From IMG/VR virus record IMGVR_UViG_3300044617_000745, positions 1 through 40,134 of that record: a stretch of DNA of 40,134 bases; one strand, 5' to 3'. This DNA is from a virus. The notes beneath the pieces are model-generated. The model made no database searches. It saw only the letters and a program-made list of their open reading frames with translations, and was not told the origin of the DNA. Positions 19,477 through 26,101 of this stretch are shown here, piece after piece. The translations under genes were made by a program, and so were the position numbers. Within the stretch, counting starts at the first letter, position 1, and the number at the start of each line of letters is the position of its first letter.

Positions 19477-21306
19477 ATGCGTTTTTTACAAGGGATCGAG
19501 CACCTTCGGTCGCTCGCTAATGCCACGACTGTGGCGTTTGACTGTGAAACGACTGGGCTCCAGCCGACATTCGGCGGGTTGCGGTTATTGCAGTTAGCCG
19601 CGCTGGATCGGGATCCGGTGGTCATTGACTGCTGGGAGCTGGAGGATCACCAGTGGGTGGACATCGAGGAGTTCTTTGCGCAGAAGCGTTACTGGCTGGC
19701 GCACAATGCGGTGTTCGACTTGGGTTGGCTGCAGGAGCACGAGATCTATCCCAATGGGGAGGTCTTGTGCACCATGCTGGCTAGCCGGATCCTTACCAAT
19801 GGGCAGCCGAACGTAAAGCACGGTCTGCAGACTGTTGTAAAACGTTATCTCAAGGAGGAGATCTCTAAGGAAGAGCAGAAGAGTGACTGGTCGGGCGATT
19901 TGACCCAAGGACAGCTGGAATACGCGGCGAAGGACGTGCAGCTGTTGATCCAGATGGATGGGCCGATTAACCAGCGGATGGCAGAGGCGAATCTGCATCG
20001 GGCTTGGTTTTTGGAGTGTCGGGCGTTGCCGGCGATGGCGCAGCTTTGGCGAACCGGCCTGCCGTTTGATCGCAGCGGATTAGAAACGCTCCAGCGTGAG
20101 CTGACGCTTCAGCATCGGACGCGAGGTGAGGAGTTTCTGGTTGCTTTGGATCAGGCATTGCCGGAAGACAAGAAACTGCCGAGGTTTGCTGATGGGCGTC
20201 TAAACACCAACGCCAAGGCCACTGGAACAGCACGTGGTGGCGATCGGGTTGAGGCAGGTTTCAACCTGAACAGCCCCAAGCAGTTGCTGGATGTCTTTAC
20301 TGCATTACTCGGTAATGCACCAGTGACGGCAGATGGGAAGCCCAGTGCCAGCAAGCTGGTGTTGCGCGAGTACGTGGCTGACCATCCTGTGGTTGCGGAT
20401 TACCTGGCTTGGAAGCGGATTGAGAAGCGGCGCCAGATGGTCGAATCGCTCTTGAAGCACCTGGGTGCTAGTGGCTACATCAAGGCTAGTTACCTCCAGT
20501 TGGGGGCTGACACAGGGCGCATGAGTTGCATGAGTCCCAACCTGCAGCAAATTCCAAGAGATTCAAGGTTTAGGGAGTGCGTCAAGGCGCCAGATGGATG
20601 GAGACTGGTAGTGGCGGATTACGCGCAGATGGAGTTGAGGCTGGCGGCAGCCGAAGCTCAGGATGAGCTGATGATCCAAGCGTTCCAGGCTGGGACGGAC
20701 TTGCACACACTGACAGCAATGCAGATTTATGGCGTTTCAGAAGATGAAGTCACAAAAGATCAGCGCCAAGTTAGTAAATCAGCCAACTTCGGATTGTTGT
20801 ATGGAAGCGGTGCAAAAGGACTCAGAAACTATGCAGCTGGTATGGGCATACAAATGGATATTACTGAAGCGGAAAACGTGCGGAAAAAATTCCACGCTGC
20901 TTATAAAGGGATCAGCAAATGGCAGCGTGAAAATGCTGCAGCTGCTAATGCGGCTAAAGGAAATGCCGCGATCAAGATTCGTCACTCCGGGTTGCGGAGG
21001 CTTCTTTACGGCGATCACAATTCGCTCACGATTCGCTGCAACACTCCAATCCAAGGGGCTGGTGCGGCGGTGCTTAAGCGCACGCTCGGTAAGTTGTGGC
21101 CGCTGCTCCAGGCAGACGGGGAAGAAGTTGTGCGCCTAGCTGGCGTCGTGCACGACGAAATTATCTTGCTGGTGCGTGAAGAACATGCCGATATATGGGC
21201 GCATCAGTTGAAGGCAACGATGGAAGAGGCCGAAGCTGAGTGGTTGGATGATGTGCCGCCGCTTGCAGATGCCAATATCGGTATGACTTGGGCGGAGGCA
21301 AAATGA
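19477..21306 (+). CDS. polA: DNA polymerase A family (with 3'-5' exonuclease)
   Basis: 609 residues, lacking the 5'-nuclease domain as in phage replicative Pol I enzymes. Proofreading domain: D22/E24 (FDCETTG), D81 (HNAVFD), Y149/D153 (YAAKD), all intact. Polymerase: motif A D381 (VADYAQMELR), motif B from R430 with K434, F438 and Y442 (SKSANFGLLYG), motif C H559-D560-E561. F438 is the position equivalent to E. coli Phe762. It would copy the genome with the prim-pol/helicase. The segment 20540-21020, covering motif B, is visibly more AT-rich than the flanks, perhaps a recombination patch. Its stop overlaps the next ATG. Confidence 0.95.
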   Translation: MRFLQGIEHLRSLANATTVAFDCETTGLQPTFGGLRLLQLAALDRDPVVIDCWELEDHQWVDIEEFFAQKRYWLAHNAVFDLGWLQEHEIYPNGEVLCTMLASRILTNGQPNVKHGLQTVVKRYLKEEISKEEQKSDWSGDLTQGQLEYAAKDVQLLIQMDGPINQRMAEANLHRAWFLECRALPAMAQLWRTGLPFDRSGLETLQRELTLQHRTRGEEFLVALDQALPEDKKLPRFADGRLNTNAKATGTARGGDRVEAGFNLNSPKQLLDVFTALLGNAPVTADGKPSASKLVLREYVADHPVVADYLAWKRIEKRRQMVESLLKHLGASGYIKASYLQLGADTGRMSCMSPNLQQIPRDSRFRECVKAPDGWRLVVADYAQMELRLAAAEAQDELMIQAFQAGTDLHTLTAMQIYGVSEDEVTKDQRQVSKSANFGLLYGSGAKGLRNYAAGMGIQMDITEAENVRKKFHAAYKGISKWQRENAAAANAAKGNAAIKIRHSGLRRLLYGDHNSLTIRCNTPIQGAGAAVLKRTLGKLWPLLQADGEEVVRLAGVVHDEIILLVREEHADIWAHQLKATMEEAEAEWLDDVPPLADANIGMTWAEAK

Positions 21307-21467
21307 AGTACACACCTTGTAATTATGTGGCGTTGTTGCGGACGCCTGGTGGGCTGCTCCAGAAGGCCACGATCATGGCAGACAGCATGACCCATGCGCA
21401 TCACACCATCCGGGAGTTGTGGCCGGGTTTGCGGATGGTCAGACTCACTAAGGAAGGTGACTGGTGA
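21303..21467 (+). CDS. hypothetical small protein coupled to polymerase
   Basis: 54 residues from ATG at 21303 overlapping the polymerase TGA. MKYTPCNYVALLRTPGGLLQ, then a helix with AHHTIRELWPG and ending LTKEGDW. Likely a small alpha/beta fold, no family recognised. Start/stop overlap supports real expression. Confidence 0.55.
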   Translation: MKYTPCNYVALLRTPGGLLQKATIMADSMTHAHHTIRELWPGLRMVRLTKEGDW

Positions 21468-21471
21468 CGTA

Positions 21472-21675
21472 GTGCCGAAAACTGGTCGGGAATTGGTGCT
21501 CCAGTGGCTCTATGACGAGATAAAGCGGGCAAAAACCGCTGATCTCCATAGGGCTGCTGCCTTTTTGGAATGGGCACGTGGTATCCGGGCTGGTTGTGCC
21601 AAGCAAAGGGGTGGGGCGCGGACGGCGCAGGCCAATGGCTGGCGCAAGTACGTGGACGCCCCAGTGCGTTGGTAG
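21472..21675 (+). CDS. hypothetical basic small protein
   Basis: 67 residues from GTG at 21472; AAGGAAGGTGA lies about 11 nt upstream. An earlier GTG at 21457 is possible. Helical: LVLQWLYDEIKRAKTADLHR and AAAFLEWARGIRAG, with a basic end. No family recognised. It probably belongs to the polymerase transcript. Confidence 0.5.
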   Translation: MPKTGRELVLQWLYDEIKRAKTADLHRAAAFLEWARGIRAGCAKQRGGARTAQANGWRKYVDAPVRW

Positions 21676-21678
21676 TGC

Positions 21679-21684
21679 TATTGT
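21679..21684 (+). promoter_or_regulatory. putative -10 box TATTGT
   Basis: GCTATTGTGTAGC, 22 nt before the ATG at 21707; same TATTGTGT core as the minus-strand box at 8164-8169. Confidence 0.4.
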
Positions 21685-21706
21685 GTAGCAGAGTAGACGG
21701 TTTGCT

Positions 21707-21973
21707 ATGCCCCTGCAGCACGGACGGAAGCTGTATTGCCAGTTGCTGGTCGACCAGCATCGGTATCAGCTGCTGGAGAGGTTGGCCGCAAAGGAAGGCA
21801 AGCGCACAACGGCGCTGATGCGGGAAATGGTGTACACCATGCTGGAGAAAGCTGTGTCGGTGTCGGACTACAAGGCGGCTGAAGCGGCGGATCGTGCAGC
21901 ATGGGCAGACTCGGTAAAGCGGCGGGTAGAAGGGCGCCAGCGCTCCAAGCAAGAGACGCAAGTAGACGCATGA
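21707..21973 (+). CDS. ribbon-helix-helix-like regulator
   Basis: 88 residues: HGRKLYCQLLVDQHRYQLLE (strand then helix) and AAKEGKRTTALMREMVYTML (turn and second helix) fit the CopG/MetJ-like RHH layout; a long charged helix (AADRAAWADSVKRRVEGRQR) follows. The RKLYCQLLVDQHRYQ strand is the expected DNA-contacting ribbon. Probably dimeric DNA-binding protein. It has its own promoter box. Confidence 0.6.
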   Translation: MPLQHGRKLYCQLLVDQHRYQLLERLAAKEGKRTTALMREMVYTMLEKAVSVSDYKAAEAADRAAWADSVKRRVEGRQRSKQETQVDA

Positions 21974-22053
21974 GACTTAGTTGTAAATCGTTGTAAGTCT
22001 GACTTGGGGTGGGGTCGGCGGTTAGGCTTGCACAGTAGTCTCGCGGGAGTTCC

Positions 22054-22281
22054 GTGACGCGCTTTGTTTTGAAGGTTGGGTCCCAGTTCGTTGCGGCGGT
22101 TTACTCGTCAAACGAGTGGATGGCTTTTACTCAGAATGCTGATGACGCTTGTTCTTGGGTTACTTACGAGCGGGCTATCAGTGCTGCTCGAATTGTTTGT
22201 CGGCGCTGCAATAGCGAGGTTTTTGTGCACACTGTTGAAGAGCCCGCCTACCCGAAAAGCTGGAGCGCCTGCCGTGCTTGA
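22054..22281 (+). CDS. hypothetical protein
   Basis: 75 residues from GTG with GGGAG 5 nt upstream. TRFVLKVGSQFVAAVYSSNE, WMAFTQNADDACSWVTYERA, ISAARIVCRRCNSEVFVHTV: the pattern of a compact alpha/beta domain, similar in layout to the later 21303-21467 product. No family recognised. A TAGGCT box lies 25 nt upstream and the recurrent TTGCACAGTA motif follows it. Overlaps the next gene by 8 bases. Confidence 0.55.
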   Translation: MTRFVLKVGSQFVAAVYSSNEWMAFTQNADDACSWVTYERAISAARIVCRRCNSEVFVHTVEEPAYPKSWSACRA

Positions 22282-22522
22282 AGGTAAAAAGCTCGACTAC
22301 TTCGAGTTGCAGATCTGGTTGCCAGGGCAGGGGCCGCTGCGGGATATGATCCGCGCAGAGTCTTTGAGGCAGGCGTTAGCCTTTGCTCGGAACCGCTACC
22401 CAGGTTGCTTGGTGGAAGTTCCAGAGACGCCAGCTAAACTCAGGCCGCTGTCCAAGTCGTACAACGGCGCCGAAAGCGAGCGCCTGCGCAAACTCAAGGC
22501 ATTTAAAAATGAAAGAAACTGA
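22274..22522 (+). CDS. hypothetical protein
   Basis: 82 residues from GTG at 22274, inside the end of the previous gene. KLDYFELQIWLPGQGPLRDM, IRAESLRQALAFARNRYPGC, then a basic, disordered-looking end. The first part fits a small beta-alpha-beta domain whose helix carries ESLRQALAFA. No family recognised; 14-base overlap with the following gene. Confidence 0.55.
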   Translation: MLEGKKLDYFELQIWLPGQGPLRDMIRAESLRQALAFARNRYPGCLVEVPETPAKLRPLSKSYNGAESERLRKLKAFKNERN

Positions 22523-22676
22523 ACAGGCTGTGCTGGAAATTAAAGTGCAAGATGCACGCCAGCGGTTTTTGGACAAGTTGTTCTTTATGGATGGCCGGGA
22601 TAATCCGGAGCATCCACTACATGCCACCTACACCGGGTTGTACGAGCAGTACGCTGAAAAGCTCCAGCACGATTAA
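22509..22676 (+). CDS. hypothetical helical small protein
   Basis: 55 residues from ATG at 22509: MKETEQAVLEIKVQDARQRF, then a short loop MDGRDNPEHPLHAT and a final YTGLYEQYAEKLQHD helix. A small helical hairpin; no family recognised. Last gene of the plus-strand cluster. Its stop overlaps that of the convergent minus-strand gene by 4 bases, leaving no room for a terminator. Confidence 0.55.
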   Translation: MKETEQAVLEIKVQDARQRFLDKLFFMDGRDNPEHPLHATYTGLYEQYAEKLQHD

Positions 22677-22900
22677 GCGGAGTCGCGATCGAGGCCGCAA
22701 ATTTCCGACAGGTTGTTAGCGGCTTCTTTTATCGCCCACCTGCATTTGGTGCGCTCCATGTGATACAGGGTGTTCAAAAGCAGTGCGGCCTCGAATAAGC
22801 CGTTCCAGTCCTTTTCGGTGTAACGCTGTCTGAGCCAGTGGTCGTGCTTCGCTTGGTCGAAGGCGTTTTCTGGTGTTTGCTCCAGTGGGTTCATGGTCAC
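22673..22900 (-). CDS. hypothetical protein after the endolysin
   Basis: 75 residues from GTG at 22898-22900 overlapping the endolysin TGA (GTGA); an ATG two codons later is an alternative. MNPLEQTPENAFDQAKHDHW, RYTEKDWNGLFEAALLLNTL, then MERTKCRWAIKEAANNLSEI. Fully helical, no membrane segment, no family recognised. Coupling to the endolysin suggests late expression. Confidence 0.6.
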   Translation of the reverse strand: MTMNPLEQTPENAFDQAKHDHWLRQRYTEKDWNGLFEAALLLNTLYHMERTKCRWAIKEAANNLSEICGLDRDSA

Positions 22901-24012
22901 ATCGGGCGGATTTTCAGGTACCAGCCGCTGTCGGGACCGTCAACGAGCCAGCGAGGAAGCCAGTTTTTTCGGGAGTATGCCACGCCGGCGCCTCCTTTGT
23001 TGCTTATATAGCCACCATTCACCAAATCGGCATCGCCATTTGGGTCGTTGTGCAGGAAGTGGGTCGGGGTGAAGCCGATCACCACGCTCCAGTGGCCTGA
23101 ACCAGTGGGTTTGTTGACTGGGCCGCGATGGAGCCAGCCCACTGGGGTGGGGTAGCCCATGCGGATTTCGGCTTCCAGGTCGGAGGCGGTGCCTTCTTGC
23201 TCGAACGTGGCGCGGAGTCCCAGCTCTTTCAAAGCGGCGATTTGGGCGTGTACGTTTGTACTATCCCCGTATTTGCGGCGGATTAGGTTGTAGGCGTCGT
23301 CGTTGCCGATTTTTTTCCAGTACCGGGCAATCATTGCACAGCTGGAGCTGAAGCACTCGCGGTAACCTGTGCCGCTTTTGTTGTCGAGCTGGTATTCGTA
23401 GGGGACTTTGAGAATAGATTCGTTAGTTTTTACGGTTTTTTCTGCTTGGGTGTTAATTACCTTTACCAGCTTGTTTCCGTAATCGGGATCGGTAGCGTAG
23501 CCTTCTTTTTGTAGCCAGTGCGCGGCGTCTTCGATGCTGGTGGCGTTGTTGCAGCCTTTGTAGGTTTTGTAATCTTTATACCAGCGATCAACTAAATAGC
23601 AGACGGCGGTTTGGATGTCTGGGAATTGCAGGAATGAGTCGCGGATTGTGATCCACTGGCCGTTTATAAATTCTTGCGTGGTGCTGGTGGTGCCATCGCC
23701 TTTTAGGCCAAAAAAGTTGTTGCGGCCTGTTACAAGTTTGCCCCAGCTAGATTCGAGGGCCCATTGGGCGGCAACCAGTTCTGGGTATTTGGCGCCGGCA
23801 ATCCGGCCGGCCATCACAATGCCGTCCCAGTTGTTTTCGATTGGTGGTTGCTTGCCGGACTGGCTCCAGGTTTTGAACCACGGTTGGGTGCGGTTGAGCA
23901 GCTTGGGGTCGGCTTTGTTGATCGCTTCCTCCAGCTCGGCTAAAGCCGCCATTTGGTGGGGAAGCGATCGGTAGAACCGAGCTAGGTCGAGTAGACGAAT
24001 GGTGCTGGTCAT
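22897..24012 (-). CDS. two-domain endolysin: glucosaminidase plus C39-like peptidase
   Basis: 371 residues. About 60-190 is a glucosaminidase-type muramidase domain (AAQWALESSWGK with candidate catalytic E87, then TGRNNFFGLKG, the flagellar FlgJ/LytG pattern). About 205-365 is a papain-fold peptidase of the C39-like type: C220 in YRECFSSSCAMIARYW, H307 in GHWSVVIGF, D323 after the FLHNDP strand. Together they could cut both glycan and peptide of the cell wall. No signal peptide, so release depends on a holin. Lies directly downstream of the holin-like gene and overlaps its -1 frame extension by ATGA. One domain may instead act during entry, but position favours lysis. Confidence 0.82.
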   Translation of the reverse strand: MTSTIRLLDLARFYRSLPHQMAALAELEEAINKADPKLLNRTQPWFKTWSQSGKQPPIENNWDGIVMAGRIAGAKYPELVAAQWALESSWGKLVTGRNNFFGLKGDGTTSTTQEFINGQWITIRDSFLQFPDIQTAVCYLVDRWYKDYKTYKGCNNATSIEDAAHWLQKEGYATDPDYGNKLVKVINTQAEKTVKTNESILKVPYEYQLDNKSGTGYRECFSSSCAMIARYWKKIGNDDAYNLIRRKYGDSTNVHAQIAALKELGLRATFEQEGTASDLEAEIRMGYPTPVGWLHRGPVNKPTGSGHWSVVIGFTPTHFLHNDPNGDADLVNGGYISNKGGAGVAYSRKNWLPRWLVDGPDSGWYLKIRPM

Positions 24013-24221
24013 TCGCGTTTCCAGGGCGCGTGGATCGAGATGGGTCCGCCGAGCTTCTGGGAGTCGCCAGTCTGCAGCTCGGTATCTATTGGGTGTTCAA
24101 CGACGGTGGGCAATGGGATAGCCGGAGGCTGACTAGCGTGCCAGGCAGCCTCGGCGTGGTCGAGTTTGGCGGATAGTTCCGCGTCGAATTGCCGTTTGCG
24201 AATAGCGAATGGAGTCAGCGC
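24009..24221 (-). CDS. -1 frame extension of the holin-like protein
   Basis: From the shift point the -1 frame stays open for 70 codons (ALTPFAIRKRQFDAELSAKL, a helix DHAEAAWHAS, then a Pro-rich tail ending in APWKRE) and ends with TGA overlapping the endolysin ATG. No ATG, GTG or TTG occurs in this frame between its upstream TAA and the shift point; the first TTG is about 42 codons in. The fused product would have 115 residues: a membrane hairpin plus soluble tail. Alternative explanations are start at CTG/ATT codons or a homopolymer error. Confidence 0.5.
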   Translation of the reverse strand, partial: ALTPFAIRKRQFDAELSAKLDHAEAAWHASQPPAIPLPTVVEHPIDTELQTGDSQKLGGPISIHAPWKRE

Positions 24222-24355
24222 TTTTTTGCTTTCAGCAGGTTCAGCACCTGGAACAGGAGTTGCACGATGCTGTTGCTCTTCAGCGGTGACAGCGCGATCA
24301 GTTCGCTGACGGCAGCCACGACGATCCAGAAGGCGGGGTGATTAAGGAAGTCCAT
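24215..24355 (-). CDS. holin-like small membrane protein
   Basis: 46 residues from ATG at 24353-24355: MDFLNHPAFWIVVAAVSELI, then ALSPLKSNSIVQLLFQ and VLNLLKAKKR. Proteins with this NHPAFWI...AxSExIAL-x-P-x-LKSNSIVQLxxQ pattern, around 45 residues, are frequent next to lysis genes of environmental phages. I recall them as holin-like, not proven. One or two hydrophobic helices and a basic end fit a pore protein. It is followed by the endolysin after its frameshift extension, and preceded by a TAGACT box. The A-rich codons before its stop form a slippery site. Confidence 0.6.
   Translation of the reverse strand: MDFLNHPAFWIVVAAVSELIALSPLKSNSIVQLLFQVLNLLKAKKR
24221..24227 (-). promoter_or_regulatory. 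candidate -1 ribosomal slippery site A_AAA_AAG
   Basis: The zero frame reads GCA-AAA-AAG-CGC-TGA, so the heptamer A-AAA-AAG is correctly phased for tandem -1 slippage, one codon ahead of the stop. This is one of the most efficient slippery sequences known in bacteria (established for dnaX and IS elements). Confidence 0.5.
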
Positions 24356-24376
24356 GGAGATAGGACGTTTTGTGTA

Positions 24377-24389
24377 AGTCTAGCGCTAG
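24377..24389 (-). promoter_or_regulatory. lysis promoter box TAGACT with CTAGCGCTAG palindrome
   Basis: TAGACT on the minus strand (24377-24382), 21 nt before the holin ATG, overlaps the perfect 10-bp palindrome CTAGCGCTAG (24380-24389). A regulator bound there would cover the -10. Confidence 0.4.
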
Positions 24390-24451
24390 GTATGCTAAGT
24401 AGCCCGTCTGTGCTGTTTTCCTCGCTACCGTTTAGCTAGTCGAAGCCCCAA

Positions 24452-24757
24452 GTGGACTACATCGACGAGCACCACGGCTTTGTGAGTAAACGCGAGGCCA
24501 AGGCACGGTTTCGTGAACAAATCCTTAAGGGCTGGGATTACAGATGTGCGTATTGCAGAGAACATCTGGGCAAGAATGGAACGCTTGATCACGTGCGTCC
24601 CAAGTCAAAAGGTGGTGAGACAAACTTAAGTAATTTGGTTGCGTGTTGTTTTTCTTGTAATACAAAAAAGTCCAGTAATGAGTGGAAAGAATGGTTTAGA
24701 GCGCAAGATTTTTGGGAGCCGCATCTAGAAGATGCGGTTAGCTGGTGGATCAGCTAG
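24452..24757 (+). CDS. HNH endonuclease
   Basis: 101 residues, GTG start, lone plus-strand gene among late minus-strand genes. C32/C35 (RCAYC) and C66/C69 (CCFSC) form the zinc-binding pairs; D46-H47 (TLDHVRPKSKGG) and the NLSNL segment supply the HNH active site. All key residues are intact. Size and orientation fit a free-standing homing or packaging-associated HNH nuclease. Near-packaging HNH proteins usually neighbour terminase, which is not so here. The 3' half is AT-richer than its surroundings, a sign of transfer. Its end overlaps the convergent small gene by 8 bases. Confidence 0.82.
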   Translation: MDYIDEHHGFVSKREAKARFREQILKGWDYRCAYCREHLGKNGTLDHVRPKSKGGETNLSNLVACCFSCNTKKSSNEWKEWFRAQDFWEPHLEDAVSWWIS

Positions 24758-24938
24758 GTAGGTGGCTTTCTGGTAGCCAGCCCCAGTTTTGGGCGTACAT
24801 GTAGGCTACATATTCGTCTTCGCAGTAACGGCACATGCTGTTACGGCAGACGCGGTAATAGGTGTTGCCCCAGTCGTTTTCGAGGCGGTCGATCGTAAAA
24901 CCTTGTCCGATGTCACGGGAATCGACGACGCCGCTCAC
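24750..24938 (-). CDS. hypothetical small Cys-containing protein
   Basis: 62 residues from GTG at 24936-24938: VVDSRDIGQGFTIDRLENDW, then YYRVCRNSMCRYCEDEYVAY and a Trp-containing end. Three Cys in VCRNSMCRYC might bind metal or form disulphides. No family recognised. GAAGA precedes the start, and the gene begins 6 bases after the upstream stop. Confidence 0.5.
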   Translation of the reverse strand: MSGVVDSRDIGQGFTIDRLENDWGNTYYRVCRNSMCRYCEDEYVAYMYAQNWGWLPESHLPS

Positions 24939-24944
24939 GAGTCT

Positions 24945-25193
24945 TCAGCAACGGGGACGCGCTTCAAGCATAGTTACTCGCTGCTCCACGCCATTAAGAC
25001 GTGAAAAAGTTTCCTTGCGGTCTTCTTTGATGTCCGTATGCAGCACCTCTAACTGGGTGGCAATATGCTCTACGGCAGCGGTCAGTCTGATTACAGCTTC
25101 GCGTGCTTCATCGTTGCGACGGCTAAAGCCCATCGCGCCCATCGCGGCAACGGAGATCGACGCTCCAGCAATAGCAGCGATGACCTCGATCAT
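24945..25193 (-). CDS. membrane-anchored coiled-coil protein near lysis genes
   Basis: 82 residues. MIEVIAAIAGASISVAAMGA is one transmembrane or signal-anchor helix; residues 28-78 (EAREAVIRLTAAVEHIATQL, VLHTDIKEDRKETF) form a coiled coil outside or inside. Similar short proteins occur beside lysis or tail genes of cyanophages, without assigned function. Layout fits an accessory holin or inner-membrane spanin-like subunit (inference). No partner lipoprotein was found. Confidence 0.6.
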   Translation of the reverse strand: MIEVIAAIAGASISVAAMGAMGFSRRNDEAREAVIRLTAAVEHIATQLEVLHTDIKEDRKETFSRLNGVEQRVTMLEARPRC

Positions 25194-25202
25194 GTAATCA
25201 GT

Positions 25203-25340
25203 TTAGCGACCCTGCCCGCGCAAAGGTTTCTTACCTCTGCGTCGGGGACGGCTACGTTGCCCATACCCTTGACGGGTAGTTTTTGGCGGACCGGGCTGGT
25301 GCTCGATCCGCGCTGTACCGGCCTTTGCCTTTACTGCCAC
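25203..25340 (-). CDS. small very basic conserved protein
   Basis: 45 residues from GTG at 25338-25340: VKAKAGTARIEHQPGPPKTT, then RQGYGQRSRPRRRGKKPLRG ending QGR. I recall near-identical Arg/Lys/Pro-rich mini-proteins (KAK-x-G-x-ARIEHQPGPPK) in several cyanophages; function unknown. Overlaps the upstream gene's end by 10 bases. Its charge suggests binding to DNA, RNA or the cell surface. Confidence 0.65.
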   Translation of the reverse strand: MAVKAKAGTARIEHQPGPPKTTRQGYGQRSRPRRRGKKPLRGQGR

Positions 25341-25636
25341 GGCGTTCCGCTGGCCTTGCTGGGATGGTGCTGCTCGTCAAGCTGCGCCTGCAAAGCAGCC
25401 AAGATCTCGGTGACCTTCTCAGCACCAAAGGCATCCTGGACCCAGCCGATGACCAGTTCTTCGGTCAGGTCAGCAAATGGGATCAGCTTGTCCGGGCGCT
25501 CAAAGCCCAGTGACCCGTAGGCGCCGCTGCTGTAGGTGCCGTCTTCGGCGGTGACGGTGTAATGGGCGGTCATCACAAAACCGTCAGCGGTCTCGCGCTC
25601 CAGGTTGGCGATGTGCCAGGTAAAGGTGGTGGCCAT
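25331..25636 (-). CDS. DUF7936-like small protein
   Basis: 101 residues: MATTFTWHIANLERETADGF, VMTAHYTVTAEDGTYSSGAY, then DLTEELVIGWVQDAFGAEKV and a helical end with QLDEQHH. The W-x-IANLERE opening and DLTEELVIxWVQ helix are typical of a small phage family I know as DUF7936, often near tail or lysis genes. The soluble beta-then-helix layout suggests an adaptor or chaperone; the role is unknown. A strong hairpin with an AGGAGGT lies upstream (25680-25708). Confidence 0.65.
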   Translation of the reverse strand: MATTFTWHIANLERETADGFVMTAHYTVTAEDGTYSSGAYGSLGFERPDKLIPFADLTEELVIGWVQDAFGAEKVTEILAALQAQLDEQHHPSKASGTPWQ

Positions 25637-25679
25637 GAGTTGATGGGTGATGGTAGGAGTTTAGGACGGGTGTCCAGGC

Positions 25680-25708
25680 ACCTCCTAATTAGGAGAAAAT
25701 TAGGAGGT
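25680..25708 (-). promoter_or_regulatory. leader hairpin with alternative palindrome and buried AGGAGGT
   Basis: Perfect 10-bp arms ACCTCCTAAT (25680-25689) and ATTAGGAGGT (25699-25708) with a 9-nt loop. CTCCTAATTAGGAG (25682-25695) is a competing 14-bp palindrome. On the minus strand the second arm ends in AGGAGGT, a perfect anti-16S sequence, about 45 nt before the ATG of the DUF7936-like gene. Confidence 0.5.
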
Positions 25709-25723
25709 TGCTAGTGAAGGTGA

Positions 25724-25915
25724 CTACTCGGCGTCGGGCAGTTGCTCTATGGCGAGACGGAGATCTTCAATGGCAAATTGAGTTTCTTGGTTCGTGTCTG
25801 CTACATAGCTGACGTGATCGAGCTTCTTCAGTAAATGTTCCTTTAGGCTCGGTGGTTTTGGTCGTGTCAGAGCTGCCATAAAATTAGAAGCTACTTCGTC
25901 GTAAAAGTTGGTCAT
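25724..25915 (-). CDS. hypothetical helical protein
   Basis: 63 residues from ATG at 25915: MTNFYDEVASNFMAALTRPK, then KEHLLKKLDHVSYVADTNQE and TQFAIEDLRLAIEQLPDAE. Charged helical hairpin; no family recognised. Located between the structured 186-base gap after the fibre gene and the hairpin leader. AT-richer than neighbours. Confidence 0.5.
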   Translation of the reverse strand: MTNFYDEVASNFMAALTRPKPPSLKEHLLKKLDHVSYVADTNQETQFAIEDLRLAIEQLPDAE

Positions 25916-26101
25916 TTGGGTTAAGCGTAGAAGTGGGAATGACTACTGCTGCTACTTGTCAAATTCTGCGGGAGGAGATCAACCCCCCCCCCGGCCTAGC
26001 GAGCTAGGACTTAGAGCCGATGCAGCAACCAGACATTTTCAGTCCATGCATCGGCGACGGCTTGATTGTAGCCAACTCAGACACAGAGGAGAGTAGGACT
26101 A
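25916..26101. other. structured non-coding gap behind the tail fibre gene
   Basis: It holds a run of ten C (25983-25992), a perfect hairpin CCTAGC-GA-GCTAGG (25995-26008) and a 9-bp stem GCCGATGCA/TGCATCGGC (26016-26024, 26047-26055) with 22-base loop. No U-run follows, so a standard terminator is not evident; a processed RNA, a binding site or factor-dependent termination are possible. Confidence 0.5.

Noticed and set aside
24452-24757. HNH nuclease as part of an inserted intron or intein
   Set aside because: It is a free-standing gene on the opposite strand between intact genes; no split gene or intron-like structure surrounds it, and the gpJ Hint domain lies elsewhere.
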